Of a DNA stretch of 64,000 bases, positions 1 through 8,596 are shown piece after piece (positions within the stretch are counted from its first letter, which is position 1; each line of letters opens with the position of its first letter). Position numbers and translations under genes: made by a program. The notes under the pieces are model-generated. The model did not search any database, was not told where the DNA came from, and was given only the letters and a program-made list of their open reading frames with translations. This DNA is from Anabaena sp. WA102 (lineage in GTDB: Bacteria; Cyanobacteriota; Cyanobacteriia; Cyanobacteriales; Nostocaceae), in assembly GCF_001277295.1 (NCBI RefSeq), contig NZ_CP011456.1, positions 3,533,501-3,597,500 of the forward strand. The letters run 5' to 3'.

Positions 1-39
1 ATCCCCTTAACCGAGCAGTATTGAATGACTAATGACTAA

Positions 40-1740
40 TTACCTATTCTTCCGTTGTCCTTTTTCTGACAAAGAAACACTACCAATTCCTTGCAAAATA
101 CCTCTACCAACTAAACCTAAACCCTTACCGACTATTTGAGTAAGGACGAAAACAATTCCAGTTCCTAAAAACCCTACCAATGATTGGATACGTGGAGAAA
201 TAGCATCCCGAAATTCCAGTATTAATGTTACCCCTAAAGGAATACCGGAAAGTTGAGCTAATTCTTGATTTCGAGGAGCATAAATTGATATTTTCGTAAT
301 TCCACGGGGGGAGAAAACAAAGAACTCATAGCGACTTTCAAAAATAGTTTGTGCTTCAGTTATATATTGATATAATTGATATTTCCAAGATAGATTATTT
401 CTGAACTTCTCAATTTCCCTAGTAGAAATCATTTGCCAGTTATAAAAATTTTGTTTAATACTTTCCTCATCTGCTAAGTTATTTAGTAATGGTTGAATTA
501 CAGCATTAGCTATATGAATCAATAAATTCTCTAAAATTAATAATGCTTGTGATTGAGATTCTTTAGTTCCTGCTGGGTAAGAAACATTATCAATATATAA
601 ATCTGTCAGTAATAGTAAATAAGACAATAACTCAAATAATAACGGCACTTTATTAATAATTTCTGTTTGCAAATCTGTATTTTTATCTAATAAAAACTTA
701 ACTAAATTTATTTCTTGTTTGTCTAAAATAATCCGAGAATAATTACCAAAAAATTCCGTAATAGCAAATTTCCATAAATCTAGAGAAATCTGATTTTGTA
801 AATTAAATAGCTGATTTTTATCGAAATTAAAAGTATGTATTTCTTCCACCTGGGTAAAAAATTTCCTCAGAATAATATAAAGCAACTCTCGCTTTTTATT
901 TTCTCGGAGAATATCAATTTCTAAAGGTGTATTAGTAAGATTTTCTAAAGAAAATTGCAATTTATTTAAACATAAAGTAAATAATTCAGATTGCAGTTGT
1001 CGAGAACTAACTATAGGTGGTATATTAATTGATGGTCTTACATCCGCATCTAGTTTAATGATATTATCCTGATTCTGAATACTGAAGGATAGTAATTGGT
1101 TTTCTGGGGGTGGTTTTTGTCTTTCTTTCGGTATTGTCAATAAGTGATTAACAACCCAGCGAGCGGCTAGAAGTTCGCGTCGCTGTCCTGCTAAAATTGC
1201 TTTATTTAATAAAGGTATTCCTGGTATTTTTAATTTTTCTGTGACTAGATTAATAGCTTGATCAATATTATTAATTCCTGAATTTTGTAAATTATTTCGC
1301 AACTTCGCAAATGGCAAAGGAGAATTAATGATTACTGGTTCTGTGAACCAATAATAACCACCATTAGCAACTTCTTGAAGAATGGGGACTAATTGAGAAA
1401 TTGATATCCCTTTAGGACAATAACCATTTATTCCTATTGCTTTTGCCGCAATGAGCATTTCTGGTTGGGATTTTGAACTTAAAAGTAATATAGGTATGTG
1501 GGGATATAAAGCTTTTAGTTGTTTACAGAACTGCAAACCCAATTGTTCATTCCCTAATTCTAAAATGATTAATTTAATTTGCTGAGAATTTACTTGCGCT
1601 AAAACCTGTAAAGCTGCGGTATCTGTGGCAACGTCTGCTATAACTTGTAAATTAGGAATAGCTTCCAGTGTTACCTTTAGTCCTAAACGGAAAATTGGAT
1701 CTGGGTCAATTAATAAGAATTGTAAAAGGCGATCGCTCAT
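40..1740 (-). CDS. DUF3685-type protein with degenerate response-regulator receiver domain
   Basis: 566 aa. Residues 1-125 read as a CheY-like receiver fold: the acidic pair is D12/D14, the conserved S/T sits in LLLSSK and the lysine in GYCPKG. The phosphoacceptor position is Glu61 (LIILELGN), not Asp, so normal phosphorylation is unlikely and the domain may be a constitutive pseudo-receiver. The long middle part is helical and AT-rich, with no motif I recognise. The C-terminal 70 residues contain a hydrophobic glycine-rich stretch (about 500-545) that could associate with a membrane. The arrangement matches the cyanobacterial DUF3685 family, whose function is unknown. The start codon overlaps a HIP1 site. 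Family recognition is from memory and the function is open. Confidence 0.7.
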   Translation of the reverse strand: MSDRLLQFLLIDPDPIFRLGLKVTLEAIPNLQVIADVATDTAALQVLAQVNSQQIKLIILELGNEQLGLQFCKQLKALYPHIPILLLSSKSQPEMLIAAKAIGINGYCPKGISISQLVPILQEVANGGYYWFTEPVIINSPLPFAKLRNNLQNSGINNIDQAINLVTEKLKIPGIPLLNKAILAGQRRELLAARWVVNHLLTIPKERQKPPPENQLLSFSIQNQDNIIKLDADVRPSINIPPIVSSRQLQSELFTLCLNKLQFSLENLTNTPLEIDILRENKKRELLYIILRKFFTQVEEIHTFNFDKNQLFNLQNQISLDLWKFAITEFFGNYSRIILDKQEINLVKFLLDKNTDLQTEIINKVPLLFELLSYLLLLTDLYIDNVSYPAGTKESQSQALLILENLLIHIANAVIQPLLNNLADEESIKQNFYNWQMISTREIEKFRNNLSWKYQLYQYITEAQTIFESRYEFFVFSPRGITKISIYAPRNQELAQLSGIPLGVTLILEFRDAISPRIQSLVGFLGTGIVFVLTQIVGKGLGLVGRGILQGIGSVSLSEKGQRKNR

Positions 1741-1775
1741 TTTTACAAGAGATTTGATTCCTGATTTTTAGGCTA

Positions 1776-1901
1776 AGTAGGTTGGCGTTGAAAATTGTTG
1801 TTATGGCAAGGCAAGAGGCAAAAGGCAAGAGGCAAGAGGCAAGAGGGTTTGGGCGATTTTACGTTTCTTTACACAGTTTGGTTTTATTGTGTTCACCTAC
1901 T
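1776..1901. mobile_element. 126-bp MITE-like repeat, copy 1
   Basis: The ends are imperfect inverted repeats (AGTAGGTTGGCG... and ...GTTCACCTACT), flanked on both sides by the dinucleotide TA (1774-1775 and 1902-1903). The interior carries a purine-rich run of AGGCAAG-type units. A second copy of exactly the same length lies inverted at 17732-17857, also TA-flanked. TA duplication is typical of MITEs mobilised by IS630/Tc1-mariner transposases. It contains no credible gene. Confidence 0.7.
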
Positions 1902-1920
1902 TAGTTTAAATTCTCAATTC

Positions 1921-2367
1921 CTAATCATTCACTTTGTCACGATAACCATAAAAGTTAATTGTATATTCAGAAATCTTAATTCCTGTCTGTGCTTCTACTT
2001 GACGTAACAACTCTTCGGGTAATTCTATCTGCACATCTAAAATCTGATTTGTATCTATACAGTTAACATGACTATGGGAATCACTATTATTTCCATATAA
2101 TCGTCCATCACCATGTTCAATACACTCTATAATACTCTGGCTAGATAAAGCTTCTAGATTTTGATATACCGAAGTATGTCCAATTTCTTTACCTTCTTTA
2201 TTGAGTCGATCATAAATCTCCCTAGCAGAAAGATGCTCTTTCACTTGCCAAAGCAACTCCAGTATAAAGCGTCGCTGACGACTGACACGCATTCCCAACA
2301 TTTGACACCTATCCAAAGCATCTTCTAAGGAACGAATAGGTTTAAGACAACTTCCTTGCTTGTACAT
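1921..2367 (-). CDS. furC: Fur-family regulator, FurC/PerR-like
   Basis: 148 aa, normal Fur length. The N-terminal winged helix spans about residues 15-85 (RVSRQRRFILELLW; GHTSVYQNLEAL recognition helix). The C-terminal dimerisation domain has the metal-binding SDSHSHVNC segment. It lacks the paired CxxC motifs typical of Zur/Fur and keeps one Cys in that region, which resembles FurC of Anabaena PCC 7120, the PerR-like peroxide regulator. It is a single gene read toward MITE copy 1. Fur family is near certain; the FurC/PerR assignment is from sequence resemblance and the missing CxxC pairs. Confidence 0.8.
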   Translation of the reverse strand: MYKQGSCLKPIRSLEDALDRCQMLGMRVSRQRRFILELLWQVKEHLSAREIYDRLNKEGKEIGHTSVYQNLEALSSQSIIECIEHGDGRLYGNNSDSHSHVNCIDTNQILDVQIELPEELLRQVEAQTGIKISEYTINFYGYRDKVND

Positions 2368-2613
2368 ATTTCAGGTTGTGAATTCTAGAAATTGGAAATC
2401 AATTCAAAATACCTTCACGACAGGACTCACTCCCGCAAAATTAAAGAACACTTTGCCTTTTGCCTGTTTACTAATTTATGATATTCCGAATCTAAAACAA
2501 ACTCATAACAACTTTATCTTAAAATTCCTCCCAATGTCTACCTCAAGTGGTTAAAAAACTGTTACTGTGAATTGTCAACACTGTTGAGTAAGTAAGTATC
2601 TATCTATCAGTCC

Positions 2614-3099
2614 ATGACAATCACAATCACCCTCAACAACGATTCTATTTATAGTTTAGATGTATCACCTGCCTTAATGGTGATTGAACCACTGCTGCAA
2701 GCAGGAAATATTTGCTCCTATGAACAGCAACTACGTCTAGAAATTAATTATGAACAGGAAGAAAATGATCCACGGGAGTTATCGGAAATTCCCGAGGTAA
2801 GACTATGGTTTGTGCGTCTTGATGCCAAGTATCCTTGGTTACCATTTTTACTAGACTGGAAAGCCGGAGAATTATCTAGATACGCAGCAATGTTAGTACC
2901 TCATCAGTTTAGTTCTAAAGAAGGTATCCAGTACAACCCCGAAGCCTTAGAAATATTTTTGATGCACAAAATCTTTATTTTAAGTGATTGGTTGTACAAA
3001 CAAGATATTGTTAGTCCATCTCGACTCAAATCCTTAGCGCAAATTCTGGGCTATGAATTAGATGATGCTTTCTTTGAAATGATTGAAAAAACTAATTAA
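2614..3099 (+). CDS. crr6: CRR6-like protein (NDH-1 assembly factor family)
   Basis: 161 aa soluble protein. The central block (WFVRLDAKYPWLPFLLDWKAGELSRYAAMLVPHQ, residues about 66-98) and the following region around NPEALEIFLMHK match the conserved core of the CRR6 (chlororespiratory reduction 6, formerly DUF1817) family, shared by cyanobacteria and chloroplasts and needed for assembling the hydrophilic arm of NDH-1. There is no signal peptide or membrane segment. It is a single gene followed immediately by the large heptamer array. Family call from memory. Confidence 0.7.
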   Translation: MTITITLNNDSIYSLDVSPALMVIEPLLQAGNICSYEQQLRLEINYEQEENDPRELSEIPEVRLWFVRLDAKYPWLPFLLDWKAGELSRYAAMLVPHQFSSKEGIQYNPEALEIFLMHKIFILSDWLYKQDIVSPSRLKSLAQILGYELDDAFFEMIEKTN

Positions 3100-3103
3100 T
3101 TTG

Positions 3104-3467
3104 GAAAGGGAACAGGGAACAGGGAACAGGGAACAGGTGACAGGTGACAGGGAACAGGTGACAGGTGACAGGGAACAGGTGACAGGTGACAGGGAACAGG
3201 TGACAGGGAACAGGTGACAGGTGACAGGTGACAGGTGACAGGTGACAGGTGACAGGTGACAGGTGACAGGTGACAGGTGACAGGTGACAGGTGACAGGGA
3301 ACAGGTGACAGGTGACAGGTGACAGGTGATAGGTGACAGGTGACAGGTGACAGGTGACAGGTGACAGGGAACAGGTGACAGGTGACAGGTGACAGGTGAC
3401 AGGTGACAGGTGACAGGTGACAGGTGACAGGTGACAGGTGACAGGTGACAGGGAACAGGGAACAGGG
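3104..3467. repeat. Heptamer tandem array (ACAGGTG / ACAGGGA units)
   Basis: About 360 bp of nearly uninterrupted 7-bp units, mostly ACAGGTG, with interspersed GGAACAG units at both ends and one variant (GATAGGTGAC). This is the short tandemly repeated repetitive (STRR) heptamer class known from heterocystous cyanobacteria. Short tracts of the same unit occur at 57805-57835 and, in reverse orientation, inside the cas4 5' end near 58490-58515. It is non-coding and should vary in length between strains. Confidence 0.9.
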
Positions 3468-3543
3468 AAAAAATTTCCTTCTGACTCCTGACTCCTGCTA
3501 GATGATTTTGAAGCTAAAATCTAAAATCCAAAATTGATAATAG

Positions 3544-4485
3544 TTAACTTCCCCAAATTTTTTCTAAGACTATTTGGGGCGCAATATCTGCTAGTTTTCC
3601 AGTGGGTGAGGTAATAGCTAAGACTTTTTCACTTGTGGGTAATAATTTTTCTGAGTCCGTAGAATTTAGCAAAGCTATTGTATATGTTTCTACTGCTATA
3701 CTCAATTGCAGAAGACTATTTTCTACAGACAACATTAAACTAGCGCCACCAATGATGGCGGTTAGTTTGCCAATATCATCGGGGGAAGTAACTTTAATAT
3801 TGTGACAATGTTCTAAAATTGAACGCACAAACGACTCATTATCAGCTTCTTTAATGACAACAACGGGTAAATCTGGTTGTTTTTCTTGGCAAGCTGCAAT
3901 GATTTTTTGCCAACTTTCTACAGGGTAGGTTGTATCTAAATTAGATCCACCAGCATTGATGAGAATAAAACCTGATTCACTTACGCCTAAACGTTTTTGT
4001 TCTCCTTGCGCCCATTCGATGTCTACTTTTGGCACATTTACTGATAGTGGTGGACAAGGAGTATTAATCTTTAAAGGTTTGAGTAGGTCATGGTACACTT
4101 TTGCCACATATTGGGATAGGTTGGGTGTAATGTGATTAGTGAGAAAAACCGCACCTTGTCCTTGATAGCCAATGCGTGTGGGGATTCCTGTTAACCACAT
4201 TAGCAAGCCTACTAACCAACTTTGTCCAACAATAATAGCGACATCATACTCACGATCGCGGATCATGCCAACTAAGTTACCCCAATCAGCCAAACTATTA
4301 CGATCTTTGTAGTCAAAAGTTAATACATCATGAACTGACTTGCTTACTCGGTAAGCAGCCTTTGACTGGGGTTCGACAATGACATCTATCTGCGCGTCGG
4401 GATAATAACGCTTAAGATCATCAAGAGTGGCAAAAAAAAGAATTTGGTTATCAATTGAACCAGGTACAAGGGTTACTACACGCAT
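3544..4485 (-). CDS. Glycosyltransferase family 9 (heptosyltransferase-like)
   Basis: 313 aa. It has the two-domain GT-B arrangement of the ADP-heptose:LPS heptosyltransferase family: N-terminal RVVTLVPGSIDNQILFFATLDDLKRYYP, a central hydrophobic segment (WLVGLLMWLTGIPTRIGY), then the C-terminal nucleotide-sugar domain starting at about residue 170 (FILINAGGSN) with VENSLLQLSIA near the end, where the family usually has a TSLxHLAAAL-type motif. The degeneration there, and the absence of a KxWP motif, make the donor sugar uncertain. Many cyanobacteria carry such GT9 proteins next to ispD, as here (divergent from ispD). A role in cell-envelope glycan is inferred. Confidence 0.75.
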   Translation of the reverse strand: MRVVTLVPGSIDNQILFFATLDDLKRYYPDAQIDVIVEPQSKAAYRVSKSVHDVLTFDYKDRNSLADWGNLVGMIRDREYDVAIIVGQSWLVGLLMWLTGIPTRIGYQGQGAVFLTNHITPNLSQYVAKVYHDLLKPLKINTPCPPLSVNVPKVDIEWAQGEQKRLGVSESGFILINAGGSNLDTTYPVESWQKIIAACQEKQPDLPVVVIKEADNESFVRSILEHCHNIKVTSPDDIGKLTAIIGGASLMLSVENSLLQLSIAVETYTIALLNSTDSEKLLPTSEKVLAITSPTGKLADIAPQIVLEKIWGS

Positions 4486-4680
4486 AATATTTATTAACGT
4501 TTATTGTTTTATATTTTAGGAGAATATAGGTATTGAGAATTATGAGTCACGATCTTAAGATGTAGGGGCGCAGGGCGTGCGCCCAAGGGTTAGAAGTTAG
4601 GAGTTTTTGAATTTTGCTAGTGAAGTTATTCTCAAAAATGGGTATTCTGAATTTATTTAATTAAAGATCAAGGAAAAGTT

Positions 4681-5361
4681 GTGCATTTACTAATTCCCGC
4701 TGCTGGAAGTGGCAAAAGAATGGGCGCTGATCGTAATAAACTTTTATTACAGGTACGTTCAAAACCATTGATTGCTTGGACTTTGTTGGCAGCAGAAGCC
4801 GCAAGTTCTATTAGTTGGATAGGAATTGTTTCTCAACCTCAAGATTGGGACAAGTTCAAGTCTATTATCGCTGAATTAAAGCTAAAAAAAACAATAGAAT
4901 TAATTTCTGGTGGTTCTACTCGTCAAGAGTCAGTTTATAATGGCTTACAGGCATTACCAAATAATGCGGGACAGGTATTAATCCATGATGGCGCTCGTTG
5001 TTTGGCAACACCAGATTTATTTAATGCTTGTTCTGAAGCAATTCTCAATTGTTCTGGTTTAATTGCGGCTGTACCTGTTAAAGATACCATTAAAGTTGTT
5101 GATGACAATGGCATAATTAAAAGTACACCAGAACGTAAACAACTTTGGGCGGCTCAAACCCCCCAAGGGTTCGATGTCAAATTGTTAAAACAGTGCCATG
5201 CTGAAGGTGTCCGTCAAGGTTGGGAAGTGACTGATGATGCGGCTTTGTTTGAAAAATGCGGTATTGAAGTGAGGATAGTTTCGGGGGAAGAGACTAATTT
5301 GAAAATTACTACTCCTCAAGATTTAGCGATCGCAGAATTTATACTTAGTTATAGAGAATAA
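4681..5361 (+). CDS. ispD: 2-C-methyl-D-erythritol 4-phosphate cytidylyltransferase
   Basis: 226 aa, normal length, with a GTG start. It catalyses CTP + MEP to CDP-ME, the third step of the plastid-type isoprenoid (MEP) pathway, in the cytosol. The nucleotide-binding motif AAGSGKRMG with a following K (residues 7-20) binds CTP. IHDGAR (about 100-105), AVPVKDTIK (about 135) and QTPQGF (about 159-164) are the family hallmarks, followed by EVTDDA. It is divergent from the GT9 gene and separated from scpB by a short G-rich repeat tract (about 5365-5400). Confidence 0.95.
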   Translation: MHLLIPAAGSGKRMGADRNKLLLQVRSKPLIAWTLLAAEAASSISWIGIVSQPQDWDKFKSIIAELKLKKTIELISGGSTRQESVYNGLQALPNNAGQVLIHDGARCLATPDLFNACSEAILNCSGLIAAVPVKDTIKVVDDNGIIKSTPERKQLWAAQTPQGFDVKLLKQCHAEGVRQGWEVTDDAALFEKCGIEVRIVSGEETNLKITTPQDLAIAEFILSYRE

Positions 5362-5439
5362 GCAGGGGAGCAGGGAGCAGGGGGCAAGCAGGGGGAGAAA
5401 AATTTTCTAAAATCTAAAATCCAAAATCTAAAATACTGA

Positions 5440-5997
5440 ATGCCCAAGAATATACCTATAGTAGGCAAAATAGAAGCGATTCTTTATTTAAAGGGTAAAC
5501 CCTTATCACTAAGTGAAATTGCTGAATATGCGAAATGCGATCGCTTCGCAGCAGAAGAAGGAATTATCGAACTAATTGAGAATTATTCCCGTCAAGACAC
5601 AGCTTTAGAAGTCGTAGAAACTGAACATGGTTATAGTTTACAACTGCGGTCAGAATTTCATGATTTAGTGCAAGCTATAATACCAGTAGAATTGGGAGTT
5701 GGGGCATTACGGACATTAGCAGCGATCGCCCTCCATAATCCCATATTGCAAAGTGAATTGATTAATTTACGGGGTTCAGGAGCTTATCAGCACGTTCAAG
5801 AATTAGTAGAATCCGGTTTCGTCCGCAAACGCCGAGAAAGTGATTCTCGCTCCTTTTCTCTGCAAATAACACCAAAATTTCATCAGTATTTTCAAATCGA
5901 ACAACTACCCCAAATTTTGGCAATTCCAGACAAAGAACAGCAACTAGAACTGGAGTTAGAAGGATTAGAGGCAGAGGAGGGAACAATTCAAAATTAA
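5440..5997 (+). CDS. scpB: Segregation and condensation protein B
   Basis: 185 aa. ScpB dimers join ScpA and SMC in the bacterial condensin complex. The sequence starts with the characteristic IEAILYLKGKPLSLSEIAE winged-helix motif and repeats a second winged helix (VGALRTLAAIALHNPILQSELINLRG, about 88-115; VQELVESGFVRKRRESD follows). The C-terminal tail is acidic. It lies in the same direction as ispD and is followed by a DUF760 gene. A HIP1 octamer lies within the coding region. Confidence 0.9.
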   Translation: MPKNIPIVGKIEAILYLKGKPLSLSEIAEYAKCDRFAAEEGIIELIENYSRQDTALEVVETEHGYSLQLRSEFHDLVQAIIPVELGVGALRTLAAIALHNPILQSELINLRGSGAYQHVQELVESGFVRKRRESDSRSFSLQITPKFHQYFQIEQLPQILAIPDKEQQLELELEGLEAEEGTIQN

Positions 5998-6100
5998 AAA
6001 ACCCTTCTCTATTCCCTATTCCCTTTTCTCTGTAGAAAATGCGCTACCCTATGAATATGGTTTAGAGTAAAATCAGCAGTTAAGCTAATATAAATCGCCA

Positions 6101-6445
6101 ATGGTGTTTGATCCTGACTTTTTGCAAGACGACTCTGAGCAACACCCTAATCAACTTCTGAATGATCGCTTTGGGGACAACCCAAACCAATTACTGAAAT
6201 ATTTACAGCATCAATCTCCTGAAGTTTTAGCCCGTGTAGCCCAAGCTGTCAGCCCCGAAATTAAACAAATCATTTCCCAGAATGTCCAAGGACTCGTGGG
6301 AGTGATACCGACAGAACATTTTAATGTGCAAATTACAACAGACCGGGAAAATCTAGCGGGAATACTAGCATCAGCAATGATGACAGGTTATTTTCTCCGC
6401 CAAATGGAACAGAGAATGCAATTGGAACATTTATCCAATCAATAG
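6101..6445 (+). CDS. DUF760 family protein
   Basis: 114 aa, small and soluble. The pattern NQLLKYLQHQSPEVLARVAQAVSPEIKQIISQNVQGLVG, followed by a region ending ILASAMMTGYFLRQMEQRM, is the signature of DUF760, found throughout cyanobacteria and in chloroplasts. The biochemical function is unknown. It lies about 100 bp downstream of scpB and may be co-transcribed with it. Confidence 0.75.
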   Translation: MVFDPDFLQDDSEQHPNQLLNDRFGDNPNQLLKYLQHQSPEVLARVAQAVSPEIKQIISQNVQGLVGVIPTEHFNVQITTDRENLAGILASAMMTGYFLRQMEQRMQLEHLSNQ

Positions 6446-6544
6446 GAGTCAGGAGTCAGGAGTCAGGAGTTCACCAAAAACAAAGAACAAAAAGAAAGTT
6501 TCTTCCCCTCCCCCTGCTTCCTATTCCTGTTCTCTGTCCCCTGC

Positions 6545-6735
6545 TATTGAGGTTGACACTCCCCGGTCTAAAGACGCGGGGATTCTATAGAGAGTTTCAG
6601 TCTATATCTCTCAGTTATCCCAGCTTCAGGCAGGGTTCCTTAAATATTTGGGTTCCTGCCCTGATCCTGTTTGCCATTACCGGCAGAATCATCTCTGACA
6701 AGCGTAACTTTCCGAGAGTCCCCCGGTAGGTTTTT
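6545..6735 (-). mobile_element. IS200/IS605 relic: TnpB C-terminal tail and 3' guide-RNA-like hairpin
   Basis: No transposase gene remains. On the minus strand the sequence reads KVTLVRDDSAGNGKQDQGRNPN, then a stop, then GTLPEAGITERYRLKLSIESPRL; this mix of stop-interrupted tail sequence resembles cyanobacterial TnpB C-termini. It ends in a hairpin (ATCCCCGCGTCTTTAGACCG with GGGGAGTGTCAA) like the right end/omega-RNA scaffold of IS605-type elements. The short open frame on the plus strand here is not considered a gene. It is probably a deletion derivative. Confidence 0.5.
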
Positions 6736-6892
6736 AATGTCTTTGCTGACAATTTAACTGTATCACGAATATGGATTAAAATTTGAAGTTATTTCAAATT
6801 TTTAAATTAATGTTAATGCAGGATAAAGGAAAGCCTCTAGCCTTCATCCCTTGTCTAAAGCACAGATGTAGCTTCCTAAGTCAGCTACATCT

Positions 6893-8131
6893 TCAAGGGT
6901 TTTCGGCATTTCCCTTATAATTTCCCGAACGAACCTTAAAGATTTGAGTTTTCCCATTGCGGTTGACTTCTATGGTAAGAATGTCTCCAACACTACTCGA
7001 TTCGACTATCTTTTGGACTTGAGCCGCAATTTTGATTTGTTTACCATTAACTTTTTGAATCACGTCACCAGGAAGTAATCCTCCTATCTGTGCGGGTGAT
7101 TTTTCCATAACTTTTCTGATAACAATTCCCACGTCTGGCTGAATGTTTAGCTGATCTTCCGCTTTCAGTCGCTCTTTTGTGGTTGTGGAAATGTCTATCA
7201 TCTCAATTCCTAGAAAGGGGTGAGCAACTTCTCCTGTGGTAAATAGTTCATTGGCTACACGAAAGGCGGTTTCAATGGGGATAGCAAAACCAAGTCCTTG
7301 AGCATCAGCACGGATAGCAGTATTTACGCCAATAACTTGCCCTTGAGCATTTAAGAGTGGTCCACCAGAATTGCCAGGATTAATAGCTGCATCTGTTTGG
7401 ATAAAACTAACGCGCTTATTAGGAACGCCTACTTGGGCGCTAGTTCTGTCCGTGGCACTGATAATGCCAATAGTGACAGTATTATCTAAACCTAACGGAT
7501 TGCCTATAGCGATCGCCCATTGTCCAGGAATTAAATTTTGTGAATTACCTAACTTGACTATCGGCAACTTGTGGGCGGAAATTTTGACTGCGGCTATATC
7601 TGTCACCGTATCAACCCCTACCACCTTCCCCTCAAAACTCCGCCCATCTTTGAGGGTAACTTGAACCGTGTCTGTATCTGCCACTACATGAGCATTAGTT
7701 AATAACTTACCATCCTCACTCAGTATAAATCCTGAACCTGTCCCTCGCTCAACTTTTTCTGAGGGGATTGGTTGTTCATCCTCTTTAAAAAAATGGCGAA
7801 ATAAGGGATTTTTGAGAGCTTCAGTCATCGGATTTGATACTTTACGAATTGCATTAATTCGCACAACCGCAGGACCAACTCTGCCGACAGCAGTGGCGAT
7901 AAAATTGATATTATCACTTCCCGAAGTGTTAAGTATGCCATTGACAGGTTGAGGAGCAGCAGATTCAGCAGGTAAAGTTACTGCCACATTTTTTAATTCT
8001 TGAAATGAAAGATTGTGCGTCCAAAAATAACGACTAACAAATACACCACCACCAGAGCCAATTACCACCAAACCTAGATAAACAGCCAGTTGCTTCCAAG
8101 ATACATTCATAATTATTAAGAATAATGGCAC
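6893..8131 (-). CDS. HtrA/DegP-family serine protease with PDZ domain
   Basis: 412 aa as drawn; the likely true start is Met8 (position 8110), just before the membrane anchor WKQLAVYLGLVVIGSGGGVFV. It is a periplasmic or lumenal quality-control protease. The trypsin-like domain shows the catalytic triad: His in TNAHVV, Asp in TDIAAVKI, Ser in GNSGGPL. One C-terminal PDZ domain follows (VRKVMEKSPAQIGGLLPGDVIQKVNG). Cyanobacteria carry three paralogues (HtrA, HhoA, HhoB) and I cannot tell which this is. Single gene, convergent with nothing; a relic of IS605 lies just downstream. Confidence 0.93.
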   Translation of the reverse strand: MPLFLIIMNVSWKQLAVYLGLVVIGSGGGVFVSRYFWTHNLSFQELKNVAVTLPAESAAPQPVNGILNTSGSDNINFIATAVGRVGPAVVRINAIRKVSNPMTEALKNPLFRHFFKEDEQPIPSEKVERGTGSGFILSEDGKLLTNAHVVADTDTVQVTLKDGRSFEGKVVGVDTVTDIAAVKISAHKLPIVKLGNSQNLIPGQWAIAIGNPLGLDNTVTIGIISATDRTSAQVGVPNKRVSFIQTDAAINPGNSGGPLLNAQGQVIGVNTAIRADAQGLGFAIPIETAFRVANELFTTGEVAHPFLGIEMIDISTTTKERLKAEDQLNIQPDVGIVIRKVMEKSPAQIGGLLPGDVIQKVNGKQIKIAAQVQKIVESSSVGDILTIEVNRNGKTQIFKVRSGNYKGNAENP

Positions 8132-8244
8132 TCAAGGACAGATGAAAGCTTATCTCTTTAGTGTAATCAAGCAAACCTTCAGTGAACAGATCATTTGAGC
8201 GATAAATATCAAAAATTTGTCAGCATATTCGGGGATCATATCTA

Positions 8245-8471
8245 GTAGTCTGTCAACCCGAAAATGACGGGTGAAGGGGAGGTGGGGGAGGTAGGGGAGG
8301 TGGGGGAGGTGGGGGAGGTAGGGGGGTAGGGGAGGTAGGGGAGGTGGGGGAGGTGGGGGAGGTAGGGGAGGTGGGGGAGGTAGGGGGGGTAGGGGAGGTG
8401 GGGGAGGTAGGGGGGGAGGGAAGAACAGAAGTTTTTTTCCATTACCCGTCAAAATAAATTTGACGAACTAC
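8245..8471. mobile_element. TA-flanked MITE with variable G-rich core, copy 1 (227 bp)
   Basis: The ends form a 28-bp imperfect inverted repeat (GTAGTCTGTCAA...TGACGGGT at the left; the reverse complement starts GTAGTTCGTCAA at the right), flanked by TA (8243-8244, 8472-8473). The core is about 150 bp of GGGGGAGGT-type units. A second copy with a much shorter core is at 9932-10077. The proline-rich open frames on the minus strand (LPPPPPLPP...) are translations of this repeat and are not genes. Confidence 0.75.
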
Positions 8472-8596
8472 TAGTTCTTAGATTTCATCATGGATTTACT
8501 CAAAATAGGTAGTAAAAAGATAGAGGAAAAACTTTATCCTATCTTTAACAATTCCCCACTAAAATCTAAAAATTAGCGGTTTCTGGACTTCTTTAC

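Noticed and set aside
6547..6729. 60-aa plus-strand open frame
   Set aside because: The region is an IS605-type relic whose meaningful reading is on the minus strand.
8150..8452. Proline-rich open frames on the minus strand (LPPPPPLPP and YLPHLPYLPHLP types)
   Set aside because: They are translations of the GGGGGAGGT repeat core of a MITE; open in more than one frame, with no start signal or family.
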